Shown here: positions 17,481-27,235 of the stretch, piece by piece
Layout of the letters: the number at the start of each line of letters is the position of its first letter
Numbering within the stretch: the stretch's first letter is position 1
Notes under the pieces: generated by a model
Seen by the model: only the letters and a program-made list of their open reading frames with translations
What the model was told of the DNA's origin: nothing
Database searches by the model: none
Program-made: the position numbers and the translations under genes
Assembly (NCBI RefSeq): GCF_014192645.1
Contig: NZ_JACHYE010000003.1
Span: 272,881-336,880 of the forward strand
Direction of reading: 5' to 3'
DNA length: 64,000 bases
From: Herbaspirillum sp. Sphag64
Lineage (GTDB): Bacteria > Pseudomonadota > Gammaproteobacteria > Burkholderiales > Burkholderiaceae_D

Positions 17481-20400
17481 ACTTTGCCACCTGGTCGATC
17501 CGTAACCCGATTCCGGCGATTCTGCTGTTTGCCCTCCTGACTGTCGCGGGAGTGATGGGTTTTCACAAGCTGCCGATCCAGAACCTGCCCGATATCGATC
17601 TGCCCACCGTCAACGTTACACTGACCCAACCCGGCGCGGCACCGGCCCAGCTGGAGACAGAAGTCGCCCGGCGTGTCGAGAATTCGCTGGCAACCGTTGC
17701 CGGTCTCAAGCATCTCTATACCTCCATCACTGATGGACAGGTAGTAATTACGGCCGAATTCGTATTGGAGAAAAACCTCTCCGATGCCCTGATCGATACC
17801 AAGAATGCGGTCGATAGTGTGCGCTCGCAGTTACCCGCCGACTTGCAGCAGCCAACCGTTGCTGCAGTCACTGTCGGCGGTGAGCCAGTAGTTGTCTATG
17901 CCATCGGTGCCACCAACATGGACGAAGAAGCGCTGTCCTGGTATGTCGACGATAGTGTTGGGAAATATATCCTGGCGGTGCCGGGCGTAGGCCGCCTCGA
18001 CCGGATTGGCGGGCTGACACGACAGGTCAGGGTTGCAGCTGACCCGGTGGGCATGGCAGCATTGGGCGTGACCGCCGTCGATCTCTCGCAGGCGCTACGC
18101 AACATGCAGCAGGAATCATCCGGCGGACGCGGGCAGTTCGGACAGGAGGAGCAATACGCGCGGGTCGTCTCTACCGTACGGCAAGCAAGCGAACTGGCAG
18201 CGTTTCCGCTGACGCTGGCCAATGGTCGCAAGATAAGGCTGGATCAGGTCGCGACGATCAGCGACGCCAGTGCCGAGCGCACCCAGATTGCCCTGCTCGA
18301 TGGCAAGCCAGTCGTCGGTTTCAAGGTGTTTCGCGCCAAAGGCTATGACGAGACCGAGATCGAGAAGCACGTCAGTAGCGCGTTGGCGCATCTGCAGGCC
18401 AGCAACCCTGCACTCAGTTTTACCCGTATTTCAGGTTCGGTTGGTTATACCCGCGAGCAGTATCAAGGCTCTCTGGATATGCTCTATGAAGGCTCGATTC
18501 TGGCAGTGCTGGTGGTGTGGTGGTTCTTGCGCGACTGGCGCGCGACGGTAGTCGCAGCATCGGCGTTACCGTTGTCGATTCTGCCGGCCTTTGCCGCGAT
18601 GGCCTGGTTTGGTTTTTCGCTCAATACGCTGACCTTGCTGGCGCTAGCGGTGATCGTCGGGATTCTGGTGGACGATGCGATTGTGGAAATCGAAAACATC
18701 GAACGTCATGCCCACATGGGCAAGCCCATCCGCGAGGCTGCCGGCGATGCCGTCACCGAGATTGCACTTGCGGTGATCGCGACCACCATGACACTGGTAG
18801 CCGTATTTTTACCGACCGCATTGATGAGCGGCGTCCCCGGCTTGTTCTTCAAGGAGTTCGGATGGACTGCCGTGATCGCCGTATTGGCATCCTTGCTGGT
18901 GGCGCGGATTCTGACACCAATGATGGCCGCCTATCTGCTCAAGAGCAAGCCGGCGGCAAGCCACGCGCAGGAAGACGGCAAGCTCATGCGCAACTACCTG
19001 CATGCGGTACGCTGGTGCCTGCATCATCGCAAGACCACGATGCTCGCCGCAACACTGTTCTTCATTGGCTCGCTGGCGCTGACGCCATTGATTCCCAGTG
19101 GCTTGATTCCGCCGGCTGACCGCGGGTATACCACAGTCAACGTCGAGTTGCCCCCCGGTAGTTCGATCAATGACACACTGCATGTCGCCGAAGCAGCACG
19201 TAGCGCATTGGCGAGCGTGAAGGGCATCGACAACGTGTTCACGACAGTTGGTGCGGCACAGGTCGTCGGAGGCGGACAGGTAGCTGCCGGCGAAGTGCGC
19301 AATGCCTCGCTCACGCTGTCACTGGTAGACCGCAAGCAGCGACAAATCCAGGGCAAGATCGAAAGCGCAGTGCGGCAGGCGCTACAGCAGGTGCCGGGCG
19401 CACGCTTCACGATGGGCGTCGGTGGTCCGGGCGAAAAGATGATGCTGATCCTCTCCAGCGATGATGACAATGCGCTGAAGGTCTCCGCACAGGCACTGGA
19501 GCGCCAGTTGCGGGGTGTCGGAAGTCTCTCCAATATTACCTCCAGCGCCAGTCTGGAACGTCCCGAGATCATGGTGCGTCCGGATTTGCAGCGCGCCAGT
19601 GAGCTTGGCGTGTCCACTGCCGCGATTGGTCAGGTGGTGCGCATCGCGACCGCCGGTGACTTTACGACCAATCTGGCCAAGCTCAATCTGGACAATCGGC
19701 AGGTCGACATCAATGTCAGCATGCCGGATGCCGATCGCCAGAACCTGAGTACCTTCGCCAATTTGCGGGTTCCTGGTCGCAACGGGCTGGTGCCGCTATC
19801 GTCGGTGGCGACCTTGTCGGTCGAAAGCGGGCCCTCCAAGATTGGTCGCTATGATCGCCGTCGCTATGTCACCGTCAATGCCGATCTGAACGGTATGCCG
19901 CTGGGTGAGGCGCTGGCAGCAGCCCGCACGCTGCCAGCGGTCAAGCAAATGCCGTCCAGCGTCAGACTGATCCAGACGGGTGACGCCGAAATTGCCGCCG
20001 AGCTGGGTCAAGGTTTTGCGATGGCGATCGTGATCGGCATCCTGTGTGTGTATTGCGTGCTGGTTTTGCTGTTCCATGACTTCCTGCAGCCCATCACGAT
20101 TTTGTCAGCGATTCCCTTGTCCTTGGGTGGTGCGTTCGTAGCGCTGTTGATGGCGCGCAGCGAGCTGGATATTCCCTCCATGATCGGGCTGGTCATGCTG
20201 ATGGGTATCGTGACCAAGAACTCGATCCTGCTGGTGGAATATGCCATTGTGGGCCGCCGAGATCGTGGTCTGTCCGTATTTGATGCCTTGGTTGATGCCT
20301 GCCACAAGCGCGCTAGACCGATCGTCATGACCACAGTCGCCATGATTGCTGGTATGGCGCCAATTGCACTTGGATTGGGGGCCGATGCCAGCTTCCGCCA

Positions 20401-20572
20401 ACCAATGGCAGTTGCCGTCATTGGTGGCCTCTTGACCTCAACTGCACTGAGCCTGCTTGTGGTGCCGGTGGTGTACACCTATGTGGACGGCTTTGAAGGT
20501 TGGTGCAAGCGTCTGTTTGGCAAAAGGAGTGCCGACGTCAGTAAGCTGCGCGTGCTGAGCCATGACAATTGA
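17477..20572 (+). CDS. RND efflux permease (HAE-1 type)
   Basis: 1031-residue proton-driven inner-membrane pump, the normal length for AcrB/MexB/MdtB relatives. Twelve transmembrane helices appear in the usual pattern: one at residues 9-29, then blocks at about 335-535 and 855-1015. The proton-relay acids are in GILVDDAIVEIENIERH and the partner lysine in VTKNSILLVEYA. Two large periplasmic loops form the porter and docking domains. It exports drugs or metabolites with the lipoprotein adaptor and channel encoded just upstream. The substrate cannot be told from sequence. Confidence 0.92.
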   Translation: MNFATWSIRNPIPAILLFALLTVAGVMGFHKLPIQNLPDIDLPTVNVTLTQPGAAPAQLETEVARRVENSLATVAGLKHLYTSITDGQVVITAEFVLEKNLSDALIDTKNAVDSVRSQLPADLQQPTVAAVTVGGEPVVVYAIGATNMDEEALSWYVDDSVGKYILAVPGVGRLDRIGGLTRQVRVAADPVGMAALGVTAVDLSQALRNMQQESSGGRGQFGQEEQYARVVSTVRQASELAAFPLTLANGRKIRLDQVATISDASAERTQIALLDGKPVVGFKVFRAKGYDETEIEKHVSSALAHLQASNPALSFTRISGSVGYTREQYQGSLDMLYEGSILAVLVVWWFLRDWRATVVAASALPLSILPAFAAMAWFGFSLNTLTLLALAVIVGILVDDAIVEIENIERHAHMGKPIREAAGDAVTEIALAVIATTMTLVAVFLPTALMSGVPGLFFKEFGWTAVIAVLASLLVARILTPMMAAYLLKSKPAASHAQEDGKLMRNYLHAVRWCLHHRKTTMLAATLFFIGSLALTPLIPSGLIPPADRGYTTVNVELPPGSSINDTLHVAEAARSALASVKGIDNVFTTVGAAQVVGGGQVAAGEVRNASLTLSLVDRKQRQIQGKIESAVRQALQQVPGARFTMGVGGPGEKMMLILSSDDDNALKVSAQALERQLRGVGSLSNITSSASLERPEIMVRPDLQRASELGVSTAAIGQVVRIATAGDFTTNLAKLNLDNRQVDINVSMPDADRQNLSTFANLRVPGRNGLVPLSSVATLSVESGPSKIGRYDRRRYVTVNADLNGMPLGEALAAARTLPAVKQMPSSVRLIQTGDAEIAAELGQGFAMAIVIGILCVYCVLVLLFHDFLQPITILSAIPLSLGGAFVALLMARSELDIPSMIGLVMLMGIVTKNSILLVEYAIVGRRDRGLSVFDALVDACHKRARPIVMTTVAMIAGMAPIALGLGADASFRQPMAVAVIGGLLTSTALSLLVVPVVYTYVDGFEGWCKRLFGKRSADVSKLRVLSHDN

Positions 20573-20573
20573 T

Positions 20574-20619
20574 GCGCTCAGCGACTTGCTGCGCGTGTCT
20601 GGCGCTAACGCTTGAGCGC
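20574..20619. terminator. Possible bidirectional terminator between convergent genes
   Basis: GCGCTCA (20574-20580) and TGAGCGC (20613-20619) form a 7-bp stem just after the RND permease stop. The right arm overlaps the last codons of the EamA gene on the other strand. There is no T run, so intrinsic termination is doubtful. Confidence 0.3.
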
Positions 20620-21039
20620 GAGCAGCAACACACCACCAGCAATCATGGCAATCCCGGACCATTCGCGCAACGATGGTCGTTCGCCTAGGAAAGCCACTGC
20701 AAACACGGCGACGAAAACAATGCTCAGCTTGTCGACCGGCGCTACCTTGAAGGCTTCGCCGATCTTCAGTGCACGGAAGTAGCAAACCCAGGAGGCACCC
20801 GTCGCAAGGCCTGACAACACCAGGAACAGCCATGTTTTGCCACTCAATGCCAGCGGATTGGTCCATTTGCCAGTGGTAACCACGAACAGCGATAGCACCA
20901 CAATGATGATGGCGGTGCGGATCAGCGTTGCCAGATCAGAATTGACACCCTGAATCCCGATTTTGGCAAAAATGGCAGTCAGTGCGGCAAAGACAGCGGA
21001 CAGTAATGCCCAGTAAAACCAGCTATTGGAGCTTGCCAT
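20605..21039 (-). CDS. EamA-family small membrane transporter
   Basis: 144 residues, a single EamA/DMT repeat with about five hydrophobic helices (near 5-25, 34-52, 66-86, 92-112 and 122-141). Full EamA exporters have two repeats, so this one would act as a dimer, like small multidrug transporters. It starts 36 bp after arsC on the same strand and therefore looks like the last gene of the ars operon. A role in exporting an arsenic species or a metabolite is inference from position only. Confidence 0.8.
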   Translation of the reverse strand: MASSNSWFYWALLSAVFAALTAIFAKIGIQGVNSDLATLIRTAIIIVVLSLFVVTTGKWTNPLALSGKTWLFLVLSGLATGASWVCYFRALKIGEAFKVAPVDKLSIVFVAVFAVAFLGERPSLREWSGIAMIAGGVLLLALKR

Positions 21040-21075
21040 GGTGATCCTCTTGTCGGGTGTTGGTGACAGGTTGAC

Positions 21076-21507
21076 TTATTTGCCTGCAATAACGCGCTGC
21101 CCCTGTGCATCGATGACAACTTCGCCATCTTCCTTGGTGAAGGCGCCTTGCTGTGGCGTCGGCAGAATGTCGAGCACAAGCTCGGAAGGACGACAAAGGC
21201 GTGTTCCCAGTGGCGTCACGACAAATGGCCTGTTGATCAGTATTGGATGGGCAAGCATTGCATCGAGCAGTGCCTCCTCGCTCAGGGTTGGATTCTCCAG
21301 TCCGAGCTCGGCATGCAGCTTTTCCTTGGCACGGATTGCCGCACGGGTAGTGAGCCCGGCGGCTATTATCATTTGCACCAGGTTCTCGCGGGTTGGTGGG
21401 TTTTGCAGGTAATCGATGATCACAGGCTCGGTACCACTGTTGCGGATCAATGCGAGGGTGTTGCGGGAGGTACCGCAGCGGGTGTTGTGGTAAATCGTGA
21501 TGGTCAT
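21076..21507 (-). CDS. arsC: Arsenate reductase, glutaredoxin-dependent
   Basis: 143 residues. Reduces arsenate to arsenite with glutathione and glutaredoxin, so that ArsB can export it. The catalytic cysteine is Cys11 in NTRCGTSRNTL. The arginines typical of this ArsC class are visible (for example in INRPFVVTPLGTRLCRPSE, the active-site arginine segment). Length matches E. coli ArsC (141). The gene follows arsB by 51 bp in the ars operon. Confidence 0.93.
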   Translation of the reverse strand: MTITIYHNTRCGTSRNTLALIRNSGTEPVIIDYLQNPPTRENLVQMIIAAGLTTRAAIRAKEKLHAELGLENPTLSEEALLDAMLAHPILINRPFVVTPLGTRLCRPSELVLDILPTPQQGAFTKEDGEVVIDAQGQRVIAGK

Positions 21508-21558
21508 GCTTGCATCCCTTGTTAATCAAAATTGGTGTGAACTGATGACGACTGACAC

Positions 21559-22842
21559 TCAGCTTCCCAGCCGCAGGGCTAATGCGGCCAGGGTCACCAG
21601 CAAGACAGGCAGTGTCAGCAAGGCGCCAACACGGAAATAATAAGCCCAGGAAATACGGATACCTTTTGCTTCCAGCACATGCAGCCAGAGCAAGGTTGCC
21701 AGGCTGCCGATCGGCGTAATTTTAGGACCGAGATCGCTGCCAATCACGTTGGCGTAGATCATCGCTTCGCGGGTCAATCCCTGCGCGGTGCTTGCATCGA
21801 TCGACAAGGCACCGATCAACACCGTTGGCATGTTATTCATGACCGATGACAGAACAGCGGTCAATACCCCGGTACCGAGCGCCGCACTCCAGACGCCATG
21901 TTGCGCAAAGCCATTGAGCAGACTGGTCAGATAGGCCGTCAGTCCGGCATTTCTCAAGCCATACACGACCAGATACATACCGAGTGAGAAAAACACGATT
22001 TGCCAGGGCGCATGCCGGAGTACTTCTCTGGTTGAAATCTTGTGTCCACGTCCTGCGACGATGAGCAAGATGACGGAGCCTGTCGCTGCCACGGCACTAA
22101 TCGGAACACCTTTGTCTTCTAGCCAGAAACAGCCGATCAATAACATCGCGAGCACCCACCAGCCAGCAATAAAGGTCGGACGGTCATGAATGGCCTCCGA
22201 TGGCAGCCTGATTTGCTCCAGCGGGTAAGCGCACGGAATATCCTTCTTGTAATACCAGAGTAGTACGCCCAGTGTAGCAAGGACGGATACCAGATTGACC
22301 GGTACCATCACGCTGGCATATCGCGAGAAACTGATCTGAAAATAGTCGGCTGACACAATATTGACCAGATTGGATACCACCAGCGGCAGGCTGGCAGTGT
22401 CCGAGATGAAGCCTGCCGCCATCACGAACGCCAGCGTTGCCGCCGGCGAAAAACGTAACGCCAGCAAGATCGCTACCACAATCGGTGTCAGGATCAGCGC
22501 CGCACCGTCATTGGCAAACAAACCGGAGACCGCCGCGCCCAGCAATACCAGCAGAACAAACAGAGTGCGTCCACGGCCACCGCCCCAGCGCGCTACATGC
22601 AAGGCAGCCCATTCAAAGAAGCCAGCCTTATCCAGTAGCAGGCTATTGATGATGATCGCGATGAAGGTTGCGGTGGCGTTCCAGACAATGTGCCAGACCA
22701 CTGGAATATCGTTCAGATGAATGACGCCGGTGGCGAGCGCCAGCAGTGCGCCGCCACAGGCACTCCAGCCGATACCAAGACCACGAGGCTGCCAGATGAC
22801 CAGCACCAGCGTAACAATGAAGAGCAGGAAGGCGAGCAGCAC
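21559..22842 (-). CDS. arsB: Arsenite efflux transporter
   Basis: 427-residue inner-membrane arsenite/antimonite exporter. It follows E. coli ArsB closely along its length: [15 protein letters not shown] at the N-terminus, [58 protein letters not shown] and the [19 protein letters not shown] segment. Twelve hydrophobic helices. The start ATG lies 30 bp after arsR. It extrudes arsenite by proton motive force or with an ArsA ATPase; no arsA is seen here. Confidence 0.95.
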   Translation of the reverse strand: MLLAFLLFIVTLVLVIWQPRGLGIGWSACGGALLALATGVIHLNDIPVVWHIVWNATATFIAIIINSLLLDKAGFFEWAALHVARWGGGRGRTLFVLLVLLGAAVSGLFANDGAALILTPIVVAILLALRFSPAATLAFVMAAGFISDTASLPLVVSNLVNIVSADYFQISFSRYASVMVPVNLVSVLATLGVLLWYYKKDIPCAYPLEQIRLPSEAIHDRPTFIAGWWVLAMLLIGCFWLEDKGVPISAVAATGSVILLIVAGRGHKISTREVLRHAPWQIVFFSLGMYLVVYGLRNAGLTAYLTSLLNGFAQHGVWSAALGTGVLTAVLSSVMNNMPTVLIGALSIDASTAQGLTREAMIYANVIGSDLGPKITPIGSLATLLWLHVLEAKGIRISWAYYFRVGALLTLPVLLVTLAALALRLGS

Positions 22843-22872
22843 AGCGGTGGATCCTTGGGAGTTGAGTCTGGA

Positions 22873-23184
22873 TTAGCAGGAGGTGTCAGGAACGCAGGAC
22901 CTGCCGCCACAACAATTGCTGGAGAGGAAGGTAATGACGTCGGTCATGGTACCGAAATTGGCGGAATAGATGACAAAGCGTCCGTCCTGCCGTGATTGGA
23001 CCAGTCCGGCGTGAAACAGCTCCTTCATATGGAACGAGAGTGCGGAGGGCGTGACGGCAATGCTTTCGGCGATTTTACTGGCGGCCATGCCATCAGGACC
23101 GGCTTGCACCAGCAGGCGAAACACCGCAAGTCTTGACTCCTGCGCCAGCGCAGCCAGGGCGGCAATGATGTCTTTGGTTTCCAT
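22873..23184 (-). CDS. arsR: ArsR-family arsenite-responsive repressor with C-terminal cysteines
   Basis: 103 residues, winged-helix ArsR/SmtB repressor. The recognition helix is in VTPSALSFHMKELFHAGLV. The usual CVC metal site of E. coli ArsR in helix 3 is absent. Cysteines instead cluster at the C-terminus (C91, C92, C97, C103), as in the Acidithiobacillus-type ArsR, whose arsenite ligands are Cys95, Cys96 and Cys102. The palindrome at 23213-23232, 29 bp before the start codon, is its probable operator. First gene of the ars operon. Confidence 0.92.
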   Translation of the reverse strand: METKDIIAALAALAQESRLAVFRLLVQAGPDGMAASKIAESIAVTPSALSFHMKELFHAGLVQSRQDGRFVIYSANFGTMTDVITFLSSNCCGGRSCVPDTSC

Positions 23185-23212
23185 GATCGATGTGTCAACT
23201 ATTTAGCTCAAT

Positions 23213-23232
23213 ATTTCAATTATTATTGAAAT
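23213..23232. promoter_or_regulatory. ArsR operator
   Basis: Perfect inverted repeat ATTTCAAT-TATT-ATTGAAAT, 29 bp upstream of arsR. AT-rich palindromes of this kind with a 4-bp centre are typical ArsR-family sites overlapping the ars promoter. Confidence 0.7.
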
Positions 23233-23243
23233 GATGTTTTTTT

Positions 23244-23861
23244 TCAAGCCAAGGTGGACGAATTCACTGCAAATAACCGGACCACCATCAACTCAGCCGC
23301 CACCGCTTCCAGTCGGCAGCCACTATCTTCCTGATCAAACAATATCGCCTCGCCTTGATGGAGTCTTTGCTGCTCCGCCAATATCAGGCAGGAACCGTTG
23401 ACCACATAGAGCATGATCATGTCGCCGGGGGAAGGCGTAGCAAGGGTAAGGCTGGTTCGTCCGTTCAGGCTGATGCGCTCAAGCGTATGGTCGAAGCGGC
23501 TGCGACGGGTCATCACGTTGAAATCGACGATGCCACCATCGATCAGTGTCGACTCGACGTTGATCTCGCCGGGGAAGCGTAATACTGGATCGCGTGGTGT
23601 CAACGATTGGGTCCTGCCAGCATCAACGTCGTCGCTTTGCAAACGCAGCCAGAGCCCTTTGCCTTCCAGAATAGCCAGCGACCGGTCCACGCCGGTGAAG
23701 GCAGAGAAGCTACCGCCTTGCTGCACCGTCGCCACGCTGACGCGCCAGTCGAATGTTTCCAGTGAACTGTCCTCAGGTACCCGCATGAGTTCGCAGGTCA
23801 TGCCGCCACCGTTTTTCCAGCGCATCAGACGTTGCCGCGATTGTGGAATCAGCAAGGCCAT
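23244..23861 (-). CDS. hutD: HutD/Ves family protein
   Basis: 205-residue cupin-like protein of the HutD family, which is associated with histidine utilisation and proposed to modulate hut gene expression or bind a pathway intermediate. The N-terminus shows the family motif (RLMRWKNGGGMTCELMRVP), then DWRVSVATVQQGGSFSAFTGVDRSL. The ATG at 23861 lies four bases after the hutG stop codon (TGA-TCCC-ATG), so the two are coupled. A longer frame to 23906 would overlap hutG. Last gene of a transporter/hut operon. Confidence 0.85.
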   Translation of the reverse strand: MALLIPQSRQRLMRWKNGGGMTCELMRVPEDSSLETFDWRVSVATVQQGGSFSAFTGVDRSLAILEGKGLWLRLQSDDVDAGRTQSLTPRDPVLRFPGEINVESTLIDGGIVDFNVMTRRSRFDHTLERISLNGRTSLTLATPSPGDMIMLYVVNGSCLILAEQQRLHQGEAILFDQEDSGCRLEAVAAELMVVRLFAVNSSTLA

Positions 23862-23865
23862 GGGA

Positions 23866-24798
23866 TCAAACCGGATGCAAAATCTGGTGTGCCAGCCGCG
23901 CAGCAACTTTCGCCGTCAGACCATCGCGGTCATGCACCGGGTTGCACTCGGCAATGTCAGCGGCGATCAGTTTGCCGCTGGCCTTGATGGTGGCGACCAG
24001 GAATTCGATCTTCTCCAGCGCCATGCCGTGCGCCGCCGGTGCCGAGACACCCGGTGCTTTTTCGCCGGGCAAAACGTCCAGATCGATGGTCAGGTAAATA
24101 TCATCGACCTGTTCCAGTCGCTGCTTCAAGGCGGTATTGATCTGCTGGATGTCGGTATTTGCCACCTCCGAGTCGCTCATGAAGTTGACGTCCAACTGGC
24201 TGGCGCGCTGGAACAGTGCTGGCGTGTTGCCGAGCTGACTGATGCCATAGCACAGGTAGTTGAACTCAACATCGGCCCAGTCGCACCATTGCGCGATCTG
24301 CCGGAACGGCGTGCCCGAGGTCGACTCTTCCGCCTCGCGCAGATCAAAGTGGGCATCGAAATTGATGATCAGAATACGACGCTGGGAAATCGCCTTGCCC
24401 AGATGACGGGCGATGCCGAGGAAGGTGCCATACGCCACTTCGTGCCCGCCACCCAGCACCAGCGGGAAGATTCCCTGTGCCTTGACATCGGCAATCAGGC
24501 TGGCCAATTGTTGCTGCGCCTGTTCCAGATTGCCATCGGTACACGCGATATTGCCGGCGTCGCACAATGCAGTGATGCCATGTGCCGGCAGATTGGCCAG
24601 CATGCGACGGATTGCATCCGGGCCTTGTGCCGCACCGATGCGGCCATGATTGCGGCGCACACCTTCATCACAGGCGAAGCCGATCAGCGCACTACCATCG
24701 CGGGCCTGCGCAGTGAACGCTTGCACCACCTGATGAAGCCGGCGGGTGTCGCCTGCGCTGTCCTGATCCTGTCGACCGTTCCAGAGAGAATGATTCAT
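23866..24798 (-). CDS. hutG: Formimidoylglutamase (arginase family)
   Basis: 310-residue ureohydrolase that converts N-formimidoyl-L-glutamate to glutamate and formamide in histidine breakdown. The binuclear manganese ligands lie in LGGGHEVAYG, NFDAHFDLR and LTIDLDVLPG. The stretch GVSAPAAHGM also fits the family. Linkage to hutD favours HutG over agmatinase or another guanidino hydrolase. Upstream (62 bp) are the genes of a polar amino-acid ABC transporter, which suggests that the transported substrate feeds this reaction. hutH, hutU and hutI are not in the window. Confidence 0.82.
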   Translation of the reverse strand: MNHSLWNGRQDQDSAGDTRRLHQVVQAFTAQARDGSALIGFACDEGVRRNHGRIGAAQGPDAIRRMLANLPAHGITALCDAGNIACTDGNLEQAQQQLASLIADVKAQGIFPLVLGGGHEVAYGTFLGIARHLGKAISQRRILIINFDAHFDLREAEESTSGTPFRQIAQWCDWADVEFNYLCYGISQLGNTPALFQRASQLDVNFMSDSEVANTDIQQINTALKQRLEQVDDIYLTIDLDVLPGEKAPGVSAPAAHGMALEKIEFLVATIKASGKLIAADIAECNPVHDRDGLTAKVAARLAHQILHPV

Positions 24799-24860
24799 GA
24801 AAACCCTTGATTACCGTTATTTTTATTGCTGACGCTGATGTTGCCGCTCTTTTGCTACGC

Positions 24861-25643
24861 TTATGCTGCCTGCTGGGTCGCTGTGCCATTGCGGCTCAAG
24901 ACCGCTTGCAGAAAGCTGCGGGTCCGTTCCTGTGTGGGATTGACGAAGATCTGATCCGGTTTGCCAGCTTCCACGATGCGTCCCTGATCCATCACCACGA
25001 CGACATCGGCAACTTCACGCGCAAAGCCCATTTCATGAGTGACGACAATCATGGTCATGCCTTCGGTCGCTAGCGTTTTCATCACCTGCAAGACTTCGCC
25101 AACCAGTTCCGGATCCAGCGCCGAGGTGGGTTCGTCAAACAGCATGACCTTGGGCTGCATCGCCAGCGCACGGGCAATCGCTACCCGTTGTTTCTGACCG
25201 CCCGATAGCGTGGCGGGCATCGCCTCTGCCTTGGTGGATAGACCGACCTTGGCTAGCAGGCTACGTGCGGTTGTTTCGGCGGCTTCCTTGCTGGTGCCTA
25301 GAATTTTGCGAGGACCGACGGTGACGTTATCTAGTACCGATAAATGCGGAAACAGATTGAACGACTGGAACACCATGCCGACCTGTGTGCGTAGATGATT
25401 GAGCGCTGCATCAGGAATCATTTTGCCGTCGACCAGCAAGTCCTGATGGCAAATGGCGATGCTGCCTTCTTCCGCGACTTCGAGACCGTTGCAGCAGCGC
25501 AGCAGGGTACTTTTACCCGAACCACTGGGACCAATGATGACCACGACCTGTGAAGGCTGGACCTGCAAATCAATGCTATGCAGAATGCGGTGACCGGAGA
25601 AGGATTTGCCGAGTCCGGCAATATTAATCATGGGGGTGGACAT
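24861..25643 (-). CDS. Polar amino-acid ABC transporter ATPase (GlnQ/HisP type)
   Basis: 260-residue ATP-binding subunit. Walker A is GPSGSGKST, the Q-loop is in [12 protein letters not shown], the signature is LSGGQKQR, Walker B is [14 protein letters not shown], and the switch histidine is in VVTHEM. This is the typical sequence of the glutamine/histidine/general polar amino acid group. The start overlaps the permease stop as ATGA. It powers uptake through the neighbouring permease and binding protein. Confidence 0.92.
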   Translation of the reverse strand: MSTPMINIAGLGKSFSGHRILHSIDLQVQPSQVVVIIGPSGSGKSTLLRCCNGLEVAEEGSIAICHQDLLVDGKMIPDAALNHLRTQVGMVFQSFNLFPHLSVLDNVTVGPRKILGTSKEAAETTARSLLAKVGLSTKAEAMPATLSGGQKQRVAIARALAMQPKVMLFDEPTSALDPELVGEVLQVMKTLATEGMTMIVVTHEMGFAREVADVVVVMDQGRIVEAGKPDQIFVNPTQERTRSFLQAVLSRNGTATQQAA

Positions 25644-26308
25644 CAGACAGCTCCTCCGGCGCGCAGGCGCTTTTCAATTTGTTGCAGGGCCATGCTGGTC
25701 AGACTGGTCAGCACCAGATAGACCAGCGCCACGGCGATATAGACTTCCAGCGAGCGATACGACACGCTGATGATCTTTTGTCCTTCATGCATCAGATCGG
25801 CAATGGTCAGCAGCGAGACCAGCGCCGAGTTTTTGATCAGCGCGATGAATTCATTGCCCAGCGGCGGAATCATCCGCACCACCGCCTGTGGCAGGATGAT
25901 CGTCAGCATCGCTTTGGATTGCGACATGCCCAGCGAGCGCGCCGCTTCCATCTGCCCTTTGTCTATCGACTGGATCGCACCGCGCACGATCTCAGAGACA
26001 TACGCACCTGAATAGATACCCAGCCCGAGTACGCCACACAGAAATGCTGGCAGCAGGATGTCAAATTGCGGCAGGCCAAAGAACAACAGGAACAACTGCA
26101 CCAGCAACGGTGTGCCACGGATGAAAATGACGTAGGTGCTGCAAACGGCATAGCGCACACGCTTGCTGCGGTCCAGTCGGCCAAGGCCAACCAGCAGGCC
26201 CAGAATACAGCCCAGTACCAGCGAGGTCGCTGTAATTTCGATGGTGGTAAGGGCACCGTGGAGCAGGTCGTGCCAGCCCTCCAGTACTGGTAAAAAATCC
26301 AGATTCAC
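25643..26308 (-). CDS. Polar amino-acid ABC transporter permease (HisMQ type)
   Basis: 221-residue inner-membrane permease with about five helices. It has the ABC EAA motif ([22 protein letters not shown]) and the family signature [15 protein letters not shown]. The start is the GTG at 26308, preceded by a strong AAGGAG. An upstream in-frame ATG at 26359 has no such site. Only one permease gene is present, so it would work as a homodimer. Operon with binding protein, ATPase, hutG and hutD. Confidence 0.9.
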   Translation of the reverse strand: MNLDFLPVLEGWHDLLHGALTTIEITATSLVLGCILGLLVGLGRLDRSKRVRYAVCSTYVIFIRGTPLLVQLFLLFFGLPQFDILLPAFLCGVLGLGIYSGAYVSEIVRGAIQSIDKGQMEAARSLGMSQSKAMLTIILPQAVVRMIPPLGNEFIALIKNSALVSLLTIADLMHEGQKIISVSYRSLEVYIAVALVYLVLTSLTSMALQQIEKRLRAGGAV

Positions 26309-26435
26309 TGCGTTCTCCTTAATGTCGCTGGGCGCACAGGAAGCCACTCCCGACAGCACTGCTGCACTGCCTAGATGCGGGCCTGCCGGTCAAGCCGTTT
26401 TTTGTTTTATGGTGTAAATGATGAGACTGGCTGAT

Positions 26436-27197
26436 TTACTTGGCGGGTGCTGCCAGCCATTTCTGGACCAGCTTGTCATAGCTGCCATCGAGCTTGACCT
26501 TTTTCAGGGCAGTGTTGATTTGCTCGGTCAACTGCGGTAAATCCTTGCGTACGGCATAGCCATACAGCTCAACGCTGACCTGTTTGTCGAGCACCTTCAC
26601 ACCGGGATGCGTCTTGGCGTATTCGACTGCTGCTGGCTTACCAGTCACGGCTGCATCGGCGCGTCCGATCTCCACCAGATTGAACATTTCCTGATTCTTT
26701 TCAACCTCGATGCGTTCTGCATCCGGATAAAACTCTTTCAGATAAGCAGTCGATTTGGTACCAACCTGTACCGAGACCTTCTTGCCGGCCAGATCCGCAG
26801 GCGTTTTAATCGTATTGTTGCCGGTCTTGGTCAGAATGACCAGACCACCGGGATAGTAGGGATCTGTAAAGTTGACGACACGACGTCGTTCCTCGGTGAT
26901 GTAGATCGCCGAGGATGCCACATCGAAACGGCGCGACACCAGACCAGGGATCAAGCCTTTGAAGTCGATGTCCGTCCATTCCACTTTCTTGCCCATGGTC
27001 TTGGCCAGCAACTCGATGAGTTCGATGTCAAATCCGGTGCGTTTTCCATCCTTGTAAAACTCGAAGGGGGGGAAGGTTGCATCGGTAGCAACGCGGATGA
27101 CATCCACGGTTTGAGCCGGTGCCAAGGCCGGCAATCCGGCAAGCAGAGTGAAACCGGCAGCGGCGAACAGGCTGACAAGATGGCGACGATGAATCAT
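26436..27197 (-). CDS. Periplasmic polar amino-acid binding protein
   Basis: 253-residue solute-binding protein (SBP family 3). Signal peptide about residues 1-29 (ending APAQ). The ligand-domain signature is RVATDATFPPFEFYKDGKRTGF, followed by FDIELIELLAKTMGKKVEW. Start at 27197 with GGGAG upstream; the longer reading from 27233 is less likely. Delivers an amino acid to the HisMQ-type permease. The ligand is not identifiable, but histidine or a histidine-derived compound is favoured by hutG and hutD downstream. Confidence 0.9.
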   Translation of the reverse strand: MIHRRHLVSLFAAAGFTLLAGLPALAPAQTVDVIRVATDATFPPFEFYKDGKRTGFDIELIELLAKTMGKKVEWTDIDFKGLIPGLVSRRFDVASSAIYITEERRRVVNFTDPYYPGGLVILTKTGNNTIKTPADLAGKKVSVQVGTKSTAYLKEFYPDAERIEVEKNQEMFNLVEIGRADAAVTGKPAAVEYAKTHPGVKVLDKQVSVELYGYAVRKDLPQLTEQINTALKKVKLDGSYDKLVQKWLAAPAK

Positions 27198-27235
27198 GAG
27201 TAGCTCCCTCAAGGAAATGACTGGAATGAACAACC

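Noticed and set aside
18517..19119. 200-codon frame inside the RND permease gene
   Set aside because: Alternative-frame shadow of the permease. Arg/Gly/His-rich composition is typical of out-of-frame reading.
23413..24810. 465-codon plus-strand open frame
   Set aside because: It lies antisense to hutD and hutG, which have clear family motifs and coupled starts. The antisense translation is low-complexity and matches no pattern.
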